Source: Tolypeutes matacus
Taxonomy: Eukaryota; Chordata; Mammalia; Cingulata; Chlamyphoridae
Direction of reading: 5' to 3'
Assembly: GCA_026826555.1 (NCBI GenBank)
Contig: JAKSZT010054324.1
Coordinates: 124,001-188,000 of the forward strand
DNA: 64,000 bases
Under the pieces are notes generated by a model, which searched no databases, had not been told where the DNA came from, and worked only from the letters and a program-made list of their open reading frames with translations. Below, one piece after another: positions 13,171 to 24,176 of the stretch. Position 1 is the stretch's first letter. Every line of letters begins with the position of its first letter. The translations under genes and the position numbers were made by a program.

Positions 13171-13182
13171 CCACCATGAACT
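13171..13182 (+). repeat. Target-site duplication, left copy (SINE)
   Basis: CCACCATGAACT is repeated exactly at 13,272-13,283, directly flanking the SINE on both sides. A 12-bp perfect match is typical of L1-driven insertion. Confidence 0.9.
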
Positions 13183-13271
13183 ACTTTTTGTTTTTAAGGA
13201 GATACTGGGGGTTGAACCTAGGACCTTGTACTTGGGAAGCAGATGCTCAACCACTGAGCTACACCCACTCC
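13183..13271 (-). mobile_element. tRNA-Ala-like SINE (armadillo DAS type)
   Basis: On the minus strand this reads a tRNA-like sequence with an intact A box (gtagctcagtggttgagc) and B box (ggttcaaccccc), followed by a short A-rich tail (poly-T side at about 13,183-13,196 on the plus strand). It is flanked by the exact 12-bp duplication ccaccatgaact. Known of the family: tRNA-Ala-derived SINEs are abundant in the armadillo lineage. It is too diverged at its acceptor end and lacks a full cloverleaf, so it is not a tRNA gene. Confidence 0.9.
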
Positions 13272-13283
13272 CCACCATGAACT
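13272..13283 (+). repeat. Target-site duplication, right copy (SINE)
   Basis: Exact copy of 13,171-13,182, adjacent to the 5' (tRNA-like) end of the minus-strand SINE. Confidence 0.9.
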
Positions 13284-14569
13284 TCATTTTCTTCTCTTTT
13301 GACCCTTGTGCTTCCTGCTCACCAGATCTCTGCTCCTTTAGCTACTCCCTGATATACCACTACCCTCTGAAGAGGCATTTTGAAATAATTTTTATTTAAG
13401 TTTCACTGAGCCAACAGCCCAGGTTTTAAAACATATTAATTGTTGACTTTGCTATAAGGAAAGGTCCCCATTAACTGTATGGCCATGTTGCAACCTGTGC
13501 AACTTATCATAAAGTAACATTCACAGTAGCACAACCCACCTCTTGTCAATCTGTATGACTGGATACTCCTCCAGAGCTAAACTTCAATTGTTTTCCTAGC
13601 CTCCCCTTTGAAATACTAACACTACTATGCAGGATGGCCATCTATTATGTTCTGACCAAAGCACTGATTAAAAATATATAAATTCCTGGTTGCTAATTCT
13701 AAGTCCAAACTTTTATTCCCCAAGGGTTATTGCTTTTATTGCCTCCAATATCCCTAACTTCTGCACTCCTTTATTCCTCTGCCTCAGACTTGTCCTCTTA
13801 ATTTGACTTCCACTATCTACATTTGGGAAAATATAAGCTTTTGGAATCTTGCTTTTACATACTCCACACCAATCTTGTTTCCAAGCATACCATATATTTG
13901 TTATTTGTCTGTATTCTACTGACCACATTGAAATTCAATAATGCTGCCTTATGAATCCACAATATAATACAACAAAATAAAATAATTGGTGAAAATCAGA
14001 AAATGTCCAAAATTATATCCAAATATATGATTCAAACTGTCAAGGTCTTTGAAGTCCTATTTGAGAGGCAAGGTTAAGTGTCTAACCTTAGGCTATATAC
14101 TGGCTTGACAAGAAGGAATTGTTTCCTTAAGGGTACTTCTTCCTGCATGTGGATAAACAGCAGGAAAAAAAAGTGCATATAGTCAAACAAGTGAGATAAC
14201 CGTTAATGTCATTAATGATCTCACTTGGATATTTGAGCAAACACCCTGATCACCCACAGACATATGCTTCTGGCTCTTTCCATATACATTGGGTGATTGG
14301 ACACATGTGCTCTTTCCCAAAACCATCTCATTCTTATTAGAGTTGGGTGTACACGTGTATGGTTCTAAAATTTATCTTTAAACAAACTGAGTTTCAATTA
14401 AATGAGTCATGCCACATTTCAGTCATTATAAGTCAAACATCTGAGGTGAACCTTAATAAAGAGTCTGACTCCATTTTTGATGTTTGACTGATGAGTTATT
14501 TTTAAGCTTCATCCTTGCTTTCATCTTTGGTCCCATATCTGGTCTGGTAGATAAAAAATCCTGTGCATT

Positions 14570-14800
14570 CTAGGGAATTTTCCCCAATCATACTTTTTAG
14601 CCAATATAAAGGCTGAACCCACTTCCTCTGCTTTGCCCAAGCCAGACAGGACTTGGCTTGTGTTTGCCCAGCTCTTGCCAGGAGTCTTTTGTGAATGATA
14701 AACTTTCCATCAAATTCTCTTCATATATGGAGTGTCATCAGCCTCTACATCCAAAGTAAATTTCAGATCAGGTTCTATCCTGCTTCTGTAGAGTGACAAC
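14570..14800 (+). other. ERV 3' LTR, right part
   Basis: This matches the split left LTR (see 9,495-9,650). The sequence just upstream, 14,190-14,570, probably includes U3, with an AATAAAG-like signal at about 14,456, but no left boundary could be set by comparison because the left LTR's own 5' part is lost or beyond recognition. Confidence 0.55.
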
Positions 14801-16230
14801 AAAGCATAAGAACAAAGAAGCTGAGAAAAATTACCATCAAATGGAAGCTTCATTCTAGATTAGTAATTCCTAAAGAGTATTTCATAAAGCATAGTGGTTG
14901 TGTTAATTTTTCATGAAAAAAAATAGTTGCCAAGTCAAATACTGCTAAGAAATACAGAAGTAAACTTCATTAAACTTATTCAATAAATTCAGGCCTTCCC
15001 AGTGTTCTTAAAACTCGAATGGGATTTATAGTCACCACGAAAGATTATATTATGCAAAATTTCACAAATCCATTTGTTCATTAAATCAGGGTTGATATTC
15101 TTCTAGAAATTGCTATTATTGCCTTACAATTGTTATGGCAAAGTCCATTCTGAGTACTAATTGCCATATTATGCCAATTGCTATTATATAATATAGTATA
15201 TATTAACAATTGTATATATTATATGTAAACTCATTTTTCCTTCTCTATAATCCTGAAGTTTCCTGGCCAAAACAGAATAAAATGCAGAAATACTATTTAG
15301 ATTGCCAAATACTATTTGCTGTACATCTTCACTACATCATTGGCCCTATTATTCACCTTAACCTTCTTCCTAGTGAGGAATAGGGTTCCCTTAGAAATAG
15401 GTGTCTGTTGAACATATTACTTAGTAGTGTGAAAATCTGAAAGTTTTGTGCACCTAAATGCCATGTGCCCAATCAAGAGAAAATGTCATCTTGGTATTTT
15501 TATTTTCATGGTTTAAGATTAAATTGTTTCTAAGAGACACAATATGTGTATATATGCTGAGCACATTTCCTGGCACATGTAGACATTAGAAAGTCCTCCA
15601 ATGTTAATAGCATGGTTGTTAATGTGTTATACTTCATATTCATGTTCATATATGTGAAATTTTAAAAGGGCCAAAGATGCTGGGGAAAAAAATTATCACT
15701 GAAAGCATAAACATCATTCTATATTTGCATTATTTATTAGTTTTACAGGAAAAAAATGAGTTTTTCTATAGAAACTATTAATTGAAATTTTCAGATTTCT
15801 ACTTCTTTATAACGTTCTAGTTCATCTTTTCTTTCAAGTATTAATCCATCAGTTAACCTCATAATAGTTTACCCTTTTGATTTTTCTCAAAACCCAGATC
15901 TTAGACCTTATACTTCTATGTTGAAGTTTCCCCATCCTAAAACCGATGAGAAACAGTGGCAAAAATATTCCCTCCATCCTTAAGTTTCCATTTTGCCAGG
16001 CTACCCTTAAGGGTAAACGTCTATTGATACCTCCACTTTCATGTTCCAAGTTGATTTATGTAGTCCCTGCAATATGGTTTCCAATTCCTATACTTTCTGT
16101 GAGTCTGTGCCATATTGCCTCTGTCATCTCTGCATTGTCTTTCTCCTTTGTATTTCAGGAAGAAGCGTGTAACTATATTTCCAAACATCCTTTGACTCTA
16201 AGATTCAGCCAGTGAGAGACATTCAATCAA
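14801..16230. other. Unassigned AT-rich DNA
   Basis: No coding or structural signal is recognised. A faint MIR/L2-like phrase ('cacatttcctggcacatgta') occurs at about 15,565. Short frames at 15,849-16,215 have no domain and no supporting features. Confidence 0.5.
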
Positions 16231-16231
16231 C

Positions 16232-16251
16232 TTTTTTTTTGGGGGGGGGGG
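16232..16251 (+). repeat. T9-G11 homopolymer junction
   Basis: Nine T followed directly by eleven G. Runs of G this long are uncommon in this AT-rich window. It sits at the left edge of an LTR-like segment. Confidence 0.95.
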
Positions 16252-16680
16252 TTGCTTATCTGTTTATTGTTTTTCTTTTGTTTGTGCTTGTTAATTGAGT
16301 TCTTGTTTGGAAAGTGAAAGATATAAAAGCCAAGGTTCTTTGATGGCAAATACAGTCAGATAGTTTAGATCATCAGTAGCGTCTTCTCTTGTCTTTGGAA
16401 TCTCCTAAGAAACACTAGTTGGAGGCAGGCAATTGAAATCACATCCACTGCGAGCAGGTAGTTCAAAACATCAGGAGCAGCTTCTCAAGGATTCTGGAGT
16501 TTCTCATGAGAATCACTCAGTTTGGACAGCTGTGTTCTTTGGCTGCAGGAACTTGGGATGATTGCACTTAAGTATATCTTGATAACAATCAGCTGTCTTT
16601 TTCTCTTCCAGCCCTTCCAAAGTTTGTATAAACTTCTTATTTCCTATATATAATCACTCTACTAAAATAACGTCTCTCTT
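16252..16680 (+). mobile_element. Possible LTR-like promoter-bearing repeat, unclassified
   Basis: Seen: a TATAAAAG box at about 16,322, a less AT-biased 250-base body after it, and a T-rich end at 16,678-16,691. The length (about 430 bp), TATA box and compositional contrast with both flanks fit a solo LTR. No paired copy is in the window and no target duplication was found, so it could also be a conserved regulatory segment. Confidence 0.35.
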
Positions 16681-16689
16681 TTTTTTTTT

Positions 16690-18860
16690 TACTGCAATCA
16701 AATCCTAAGTAATCAGTTATTCCTTAATTGTGAAATCAATTTGACTTCCTGGATTGAATCTTCTTTTCTTATATTCCCAGACTTTAATATCATTGACAAG
16801 ACAATCATTCTTGAAGATGAACAGTGTGGTATGATTAAATTAAAATAATGTATGTAAAGGTACTAGTGGATTACCTTGTATATATTGTTCTCAAGAAAAT
16901 GTGCCTTCTTCTCCTTCTTTTACTATATTTGATAGCATTAAAATAATCTTATTAGTATTATAAATCAAGGAAGAACAAAATACTTTTCTGACAAACACTG
17001 TTTTATGAATGTCTTTACTTTTTCATAGTATCAATTTTTTAAGAGTCTTCTCACACCTCTTGCTTTACCATCTGTAAAGGATGTGGCACTCATATGAAGT
17101 GATGGATCTGTAGTTGTACTCTTGAAGTTAAGGTTGAAGAGGCATTTGCAATATTCTTTAATTAGCTGTTCATAGTTTGTTGTGAAATTTCCAAAAATAT
17201 TGTATCAGAGATTGAATGTCATAATTTTTCGCTCCAGAAATTTATAAATTTAGCAAAAGACATAAAAAGCACTTTATTTTTTCTGAGTCTCACAAGTTAT
17301 GAAAAGCTTTTCTATTAAAAAAATGATTTCTAAATTAGATTGATGTTGTTAACTAGCAATAATTTTTGAAACTTGTATTATTCATGTGAAGAGTAATTTT
17401 GAACTATATGATTATTTTTATTCTTCATAAATTTCAGTTCTCAAAATCATGGCAAATATACCATCCCAGTTTGGATTAGAGGCATATTCCAAATATTTTT
17501 AATTAACTGTCATAGTTATGACACAGAAAAGCTATTTTTAAACTTGAAAAGCAATTTTATGATTCTATTAACACATTTCCTTCATTATTTCATAGCAAGT
17601 TTATTTCAAAGCATAAAACCTTCCAAATAATATTATTCTTAAGGTGAACAATGTTGCAGCAATAAGCCTCTACAATTAGTTCCTTTGCCACTTATGCAAT
17701 GATCTATTACATTTGAAAGCCAATGTTATAATGAACTCAGATAATGACATAGCAGGTACATAAATAGAGCCTGAGATGAATAACTAATGAAATTATGGAA
17801 AATTGCTATTGAATCAACATTAGTTGGATCATTTTTAAAGTGTACATCTGTGCTAGCAGGGTTTCAATAATGAAGATGAGTTAAGTCTGGTTTAGTGTCT
17901 TATACCTGTTCATTCACCAAATGTTTTCAAATAAAAGGAATGTTTTCTAGGACTTTGTGATCCATAAGACACTAATCTAGTCTGTAATGTGGTATGGCAG
18001 ATAGTACTCAACTTATAGTCCATCTTCTTCTTGACATGCCCTTTGCCTAAGCCTCCCTTCCACTTATATTGGGGCCATGTGACTAGTTTTGTCAATGTAT
18101 GGAGGGCAGAAATGTACTTAAATCTGGTGCACCAAATCTTTCATAGTATAATAATCAATTTTTTTAAAAAAGAAGTACATTGTGAGTGGGATCTTCTGAC
18201 ATTGTACAATGTGAAGCCCCTGCATATAATCCTTCCAATAATTTTATTTCAACAAGTTCCTTTGCAAAAGTGTTATTGAATAAAATCTATTTGTTTTGTG
18301 GAAAACTAATGTCTTCATTGGTCCAATTCTATTATCAAAACAGGATTGGCATCCCCTGAGTTTTATGAACTTTCTTTTTTATCTTATTAATGAGGTGACA
18401 CATCCCCATCAATAACCATAACTACTCTACTAATGATTTTAAAGTCTCTATTTCAAACTAAATCTGTATGTAGAACTCTTGACTCATTTTTTCAACTGCC
18501 TTCTGGATATTACTATTAGACCATACTATTGGGCATAAAACTAAAAAACTCAATTAATTATAGCTACACCATCAACACAAAACTGTTACAAAAATTAATT
18601 TAACAAATGCTTTTAAAAAATCAATTGGCTATGGAGTTTTCCAAGTAAATTTTCAGATTCTTCTTCACAGTCCAGTCTGAAGTCATCTGCTCTCTTGTGC
18701 TCTAGTGTACAGACTTTTTCCTAAGAGTTTCTAGGCTTCTACTAAGTATCAGCAGAAGATTTGTAAATGAGATCTAAATTCCAAAGAAGAATTCTCTAAA
18801 AAAAGTAACACTATAAAAAGTGATTAAAGTTTTCATTGACTATTAAAAACCCTAGCATAA
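16690..18860. other. Unassigned AT-rich DNA
   Basis: No gene is recognised. At about 18,030-18,125 there is a phrase of an ancient interspersed repeat ('ggccatgtgactagttttg'), which I cannot assign to a subfamily. The remainder looks unique. Confidence 0.45.
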
Positions 18861-18878
18861 ACTTATGCATCATGAAAG
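18861..18878 (+). repeat. Target-site duplication, left copy (L1-A)
   Basis: ACTTATGCATCATGAAAG is matched by ACTTATGTATCAGAAAAAG at 27,063-27,081 with a few changes. The pair sits exactly at both ends of L1-A, which argues that 18,879-27,062 was inserted as one unit. Confidence 0.75.
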
Positions 18879-20113
18879 CAAAATGGCATCGGTTTAGGTG
18901 GGCACTCACCATCTCTCTTGCAAAGGACAACTGATTGGGGACAGGATCCTGCCAAAGTGGGCAGTTCTGAGAGGCCACAGAGTGGAAGCCTTTGGTACAT
19001 CAATCTGGAGGGAGCTGAACAAGAAGATAGATTGCTCAAGATAAAACTGGAAAATAGAAAACAGCAAGGAAACTGAACAAGAAGAACAAAGTGTCAAAGA
19101 TAAAACTTAACATACACACACAATACCACCAGCTAAATAAAACTCTAGAGCAGAGAGAGAAGCTAATCAAATGAACAAACTCATAAAGATAAAATGATGA
19201 CCAGAGGGCAAAAAAAAATTACAAACCATTCTGAGAAACAGGAAGACATGGACCAGTCCAATGAACAAACTAAAAACCAGGAAGAGATGCAAAACATTGA
19301 ACAACTAATCAAAGCTGTCCAAATAAATATCATGGACCAACTTAATGAAGTGAAGGAAAAGATTAAGGATATTAGGAAGACACTGGGTGAACATACTGAA
19401 GAAATAGTAAACATACATAAAAAGATAACAGATATGATGGTGATGAATGGCACAATCCAAGAAATTAAAAAAATGCTGTAATCACATAACAGTAGATTTG
19501 AACAGGCAGAAAAAAGAATTAGTGATGTGGAAGACAGTACATCTGAAATAAAACAGATAGTAGAACAGATAGATAAAAAGATAGAAAAAATCCAGCAAGG
19601 ACTTAGGGATTTAACTGACAACACAAAACACACAAACATAGACATTATAGGCATCCCAGAGGGAGAAAAGAAAGGCAAGGTAACAGAAGGAGTGTTGAAA
19701 GAAACAATGGCTGAAAACTTCCCAACCCTATAGAGGGAGATGGACATACATGGCTTGGAAGGACAGCCCACCCCAAACAGTATAAATCCAAATAGGCCTA
19801 CTCCAAGACATACATTTGTCAAAATGTCCAGTGCTCAAGACAAAGAGAACATACTGAAGGTAGCAAGAGAAAAGAGAACCATCATGTACAAGGGAAGCTC
19901 AATAAGATTAAGAGCTGATTTCTCATCTGAAACCAAGGCGACAAGAAGACAGTCATATGACATAGTCAAGGTACTCAAAGAAAAAAACTTCCAGCCACAA
20001 ATTCTCTATCCAGCAAAGCTGACATTAAAAAATGATGGGGAGTTCAAAATATTCACAGATAAACAGAATTTAAGAGTGTATACCAATAAGGAACCTACCC
20101 TTCAAGAAATTCT

Positions 20114-20127
20114 AAAGGAAGTTCTAC
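20114..20127 (+). repeat. Target-site duplication, left copy (nested fragment)
   Basis: AAAGGAAGTTCTAC is repeated exactly at 20,237-20,250. Such 14-bp perfect direct repeats flank a retroposed insertion. Confidence 0.95.
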
Positions 20128-20236
20128 TGTGCAGCATAATCAGCCATCATTACAAATGTTTTTCCCCCTCCGTCATCATCCTCTTGGAATAAACAAAGAT
20201 AATAAAATGAAAAAAAAATAAAAATAAAAAAAAAAT
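20128..20236 (+). mobile_element. 109-bp retroposed 3' fragment with A-rich tail
   Basis: The insert begins 'tgtgcagcataatcagcc', holds two candidate poly(A) signals (AATAAA at about 20,189 and ATAATAAAATG at about 20,200), and ends in an A-rich, AATAAA-rich tail. It lies between perfect 14-bp duplications. This is the classic layout of an L1-mobilised, 5'-truncated transcript. The source transcript is not recognised; it could be a cellular mRNA 3' UTR. It post-dates L1-A insertion or at least its ORF1 sequence. Confidence 0.85.
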
Positions 20237-20250
20237 AAAGGAAGTTCTAC
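20237..20250 (+). repeat. Target-site duplication, right copy (nested fragment)
   Basis: Exact copy of 20,114-20,127, after which the L1 ORF1 frame resumes (QVERHKQEKEREL...). Confidence 0.95.
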
Positions 20251-20359
20251 AGGTTGAAAGGCATAAACAGGAGAAAGAGAGAGAGTTGGAGGAGAGTGTA
20301 AGAACAACTAAAAAAGACAAAAAGAGAAATAAAACAACATATGACATTTATAAACCCAA

Positions 20360-23300
20360 AGAAAATATGGCTGATATAAGAAATTCCTTGAGAGTAATAA
20401 CACTGAATGTTAATGGATTAAACTCACCAGTCAAGAGACACAGATTGGCAGAATGGATAAGGAAATATGACCCATCTATATGTTGTCTACAAGAAACCCA
20501 CCTTAGAACCAGGGATTCAAGAAGGCTGAAAGTGAATGGCTGGAAAACAATTTTGCAAACAAACAATAGCCAAAAAAGGATGGGAGTAGCTATACTAATA
20601 TTGGACAAAATAGACTTTAACTACAAAACTACTGTAAGAGACAAAGATGGACACTATATATTAGTAAAAGGGGTAATCTTTCAAGAAGAAAGAATAATCA
20701 TAAACATTTATGCACCTAATCAGGGCACCTCAACATACATGAGACAAACACTGGAAAGACTAAGTGGAGACATAAATGCCTCTACAATTATAGTGGGGGA
20801 CTTTAATACACTATTATCACCGTTAGACAAAACATCTCCACAGAGAATCAATAAAGAAACAAAGACTCTGAATAATACATTAGAGGAGTTGGACCCAATA
20901 GACATATGCAGAATGCTACACCCAAATACAGAGGGATATACATTCTTCTCAAGTGCACATGGATCATACTCCAAGATAGACCACATGCTAGGCCACAGAA
21001 CAACTCGCAATGAATTCAGAAAGATTGAGATTATATGAAGTAATTTTTCTGACCACAATGGAATGAAATTGGAAATCACTAAGGGCCACAGAACCAGTCT
21101 AGGCACAAAGATATGGAAGTTAAACAACACACTCTAGACAAACAGAGGATCAAAGAGGAAATCTCAAAAGAAATCAGTAACTATCTTGAAATGAATGAAA
21201 ATGACAACATATCATATCAAAACTAATGGGATGCAGCAAAAGCTGTACTGAGAGGGAAATTCATAGCCATAAATGCATATATTAAAAAAGAAGAAAGAGC
21301 TAAAATTGAAGACATAACTGCACACCTGGAGTAACTGGAAAACAACAACAAATTAACCCCAAAGGAAGTAGAAAGAAGGAAATAACAAAGATTAGATCAG
21401 AATTAAATGAAATAGAAAATAAGAAAGCACTAGAAAAAATAAACAATACCAAAATCTGGTTCTTCGAGAAGATAAATAAAATTGAGAAATCCTTAGCCAG
21501 ACTAACAAAGATAAAGAGAGAGCAGATGCAAATACACAAAATAAGGAATGATGAAGGGAATATCACTATTGACCCCACAGAAATAAAGAGTAGCATATTG
21601 AAAAATTATATTCTAACAAGAATGATAATTTAGAAGAAATGGACAAAGTCCTAGAAACTCACAAGCAGCCTACATTGACAAAATAAATTGATGCACTCAA
21701 CAGTCCAATTACAAGTAAAGAAATAGTCTCAGTCATCAAAAACTTCCCAACTAAGAAGAGCCCAGGACCAGATGGCTTCACAGGTGAATTCTACCAAACA
21801 TTCTGGAAAGAGTTAACACCAATCATGCTTAAGCTCTTCCAAAAAATAGAAGTAGAAGGAACATTGCCTAACTCATTCTATGATGCCAACATTACCCTAA
21901 TACCAAAGCCAAACACAGATACCACAAGAAAGGAAAATTATAGACCAATCTCTCTAATGAACCTAGATGCTAAAATCCTCAACAAAACACTTGCTAATCA
22001 CATTCAACATGTCAAAAGATTATACACCATGACCAAGTGGGTTTTATCCCAGGTATGCAAGGATGGTTCAACATAAGAAAACCAATCAATGAAATAGACT
22101 GCATAAATAGATTGAAAGAAAAAAAAATCACATGATATCTCTATAGATGCAGAAAAAGCATTCAACAAAATACAGCACTCTTTCCTGATAAAAACACTGT
22201 AAAAGATAGGAATAGAAGGAAACTTTCTGAACATGATAAAGAATATATATGAAAAACCCAAAGCTAACATCATTTTCAATGGTGCAATCCTAAAAACTTT
22301 CCCTCTGAGATTGGGAACAAGACAAGGATGCCCACTATCACCACTCTTATTTAGCATTGTCTTAGAAGTACTTGCTCAAGCACTAAGGCAAGAAAAAGAT
22401 ACAAAAGGCATCCAAATTGGAAAAGAAGAAGCAAAAATTTCACTATTTGCAGATGACATGATCCTATGCATAGAAAGCCCTGAGAAATCTACAAAAAAGC
22501 TTCTAGATCTTACTAAGGAGTTCAGTAACGTCACAGGCTATAAGATCAATGCTCAAAAGTCAGCAGCATTTCTGTACACCAATAACAAGCAATCTGAGGA
22601 GGAAATCAAGAAAAAATACTATTTATAGTCACTAAAAGAATCAAATAGCTAGGAATAAATTTAACTAAAGATGTAAAGGACTGATATACAGAAAATTACA
22701 CAACACTGTTAAAGGAAATCAAAGAAGACTTAAATAAATGGAAGAATATTCCTTGTTCATGGATAGGAGGATTAAACATCATCAGGATGACTATCTTACC
22801 CAAACTAATCTACATATTTAATGTAACCCCAATAAAAATCAACACTGTGTTTTTTAATGAATTGGAAAAACTAACTACATAATTTATTTGGAAAGGTAAG
22901 AGGCCCTGAATCACCAAAGACATATTGAAAAAGAAAAATGAAGTTGGAGATATCACACTACCTGACTTTAAAACATACTACAAAGCTACATTGGTTAAAA
23001 CTGCACGGTATTGGCACAAGGATAGATACATTGACCAATGGAAATAAATTGAGAGTTCTGATATAGATCCTCCCATATACAGTCATCTAATATTCGACAA
23101 GGCCACCAAGCCCATTCAGTTGGGAGAGAATGGCCTCTTCAACAAGTGGTGCTTGTAGAACTGGATACCCATACCCAAAAGAATGACAAAGGAACACCAT
23201 CTCACAATTTATACAAAAATCAATTCAAGATGGACCAAAGATCTAAATATAAGAGCCAAGACCATAAATGCCTTGGAAGATAATGTAGGGAAACTTCAAT

Positions 23301-24176
23301 AGGACCTTGTAATAAAATTGGTTTCATGAACTTCACACCCAAAACACGAACAGTAAAAGAAAAAACAGATAAATGTGATCTCCTCAAAATTAAAAACTTT
23401 TGCAACTCAAAGAATGTTGTCAAGAAAATAAAAAGGCAGCCTACCCAATGGGAGAAAATATTTGGCAACCATATATCTGATAGTAGCCTAATATCCTGCA
23501 TATATAAAGAAATCTTACACCTCAAAAATAAAAAAGACAAACAACTCATTTAAAAAATGGGCAAGGGCCCTGAAAAGACACTTCTCCAAGGAAGAACTAC
23601 AGATGGCTAAAAAGCACATGAAAAGATGATTGACATCACTAGCTATTAGGAAAATGCAAATAAAAACTACAATGAGATACCATCTTACACTCATTAGAAT
23701 GGTGGCTATTAAAAAAACATCAGACTATAAGTGCTGGAGAGGATGTGGAGGAATGGGAACCCTCATCCACTGCTGGTAGGATTGTGGAATGATTCAGCCA
23801 CTGTGGAGGACAGTTTATCAGTTCCTCAAAAAACGAACTATAGATCTCCCATATGACCCACTGAATTGAAAGCAGAAGAATCAATTTAATTGATTCCAGA
23901 AGAATTGAAAGCAAAGACACAAACAGATATATGCACACCAATGTTCATAGCGTTATTGTTCACTATTGCCAAAAGTTGGAATCAACCTAGGTACCCATCA
24001 ACAGATGAATGGATAAACAAAATTTGGTACATACATACAATGGAATATTACTCAGCTGTAAGAAGGAATAAAGTGCTAACACATGGAATAACATGGATGA
24101 ATCTTGAAGACCTTATGTTAAGTGAAGCAATCCAGGCATTGAAGGATGAACAGTACATGACTTCACTGATATGAAT
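20360..24176 (+). pseudogene. L1-A ORF2 (endonuclease-reverse transcriptase), broken
   Basis: N-terminal AP-like endonuclease motifs: ITLNVNGLNSP, CCLQETHL (catalytic E), IIVGDFNTLLSP (D and N), YSKIDHMLG, and SDHNGMKLEI just after a stop at about 21,036. Reverse transcriptase: [16 protein letters not shown] (about 21,760), [39 protein letters not shown], and the catalytic LFADDM (22,446-22,460, both aspartates kept). A C-terminal segment 23,890-24,174 reads the typical WINKIWYIHTMEYYSAVRRN block. Stops and frameshifts occur at several points (for example 21,036, 21,140-21,160, 22,074 and 22,626), and a short tandem duplication lies at about 23,862-23,912. Dead copy. Confidence 0.95.

Larger units (their letters stand above)
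11591..14100 (+). pseudogene. ERV internal region, distal part, degenerate
   Basis: This lies between the RNase H remnant and the right LTR, where integrase and env would be expected. The longest frame, 11,909-12,229 (106 residues), has no motif that I recognise as integrase or envelope. A SINE interrupts the region at 13,183-13,271. The assignment to the ERV rests on position only. Confidence 0.35.
8690..14800 (+). mobile_element. Decayed endogenous retrovirus, plus strand
   Basis: Two related segments bracket this region. About 8,790-8,845 plus 9,495-9,650 matches about 14,575-14,800, sharing 'ctctgctttgcccaag', a 'caggac' block, 'cagg'/'tcttgtgt' blocks, 'aaattctctt', 'gagtg..atcag' and 'aaatttcag'. 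They are read as 5' and 3' LTRs. Between them is about 4.9 kb that includes an RNase H-like remnant. Stops and shifts occur throughout. The left LTR is interrupted by a later MaLR LTR. The outer LTR boundaries, primer site and target duplication could not be fixed, so the limits are approximate. A class I-type element is likely from the RNase H remnant, but this is inference. Confidence 0.6.
19194..20340 (+). pseudogene. L1-A ORF1 (RNA-binding chaperone), broken
   Basis: One reading frame runs through three open blocks (19,194-19,481, 19,527-19,733, 19,740-20,192) separated by single stops. The first two blocks are heptad-rich, charged sequence (QIVEQIDKKIEKIQQGL and similar), as in the L1 ORF1 trimeric coiled coil. 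The third contains the conserved RRM/C-terminal part: IIGIPEGE, then REKRTIMYKGSSIRLRADFS and LKEKNFQPQILYPAKLTL, typical of ORF1p nucleic-acid binding. The nested insertion near its end adds 41 codons' worth of sequence with a stop. The product would have coated L1 RNA. Confidence 0.9.

Noticed and set aside
19181..19822. 213-residue minus-strand open frame
   Set aside because: It is the antisense of L1-A ORF1; the long openness reflects the codon bias of the sense frame, and the translated sequence is low-complexity hydrophobic with no domain.
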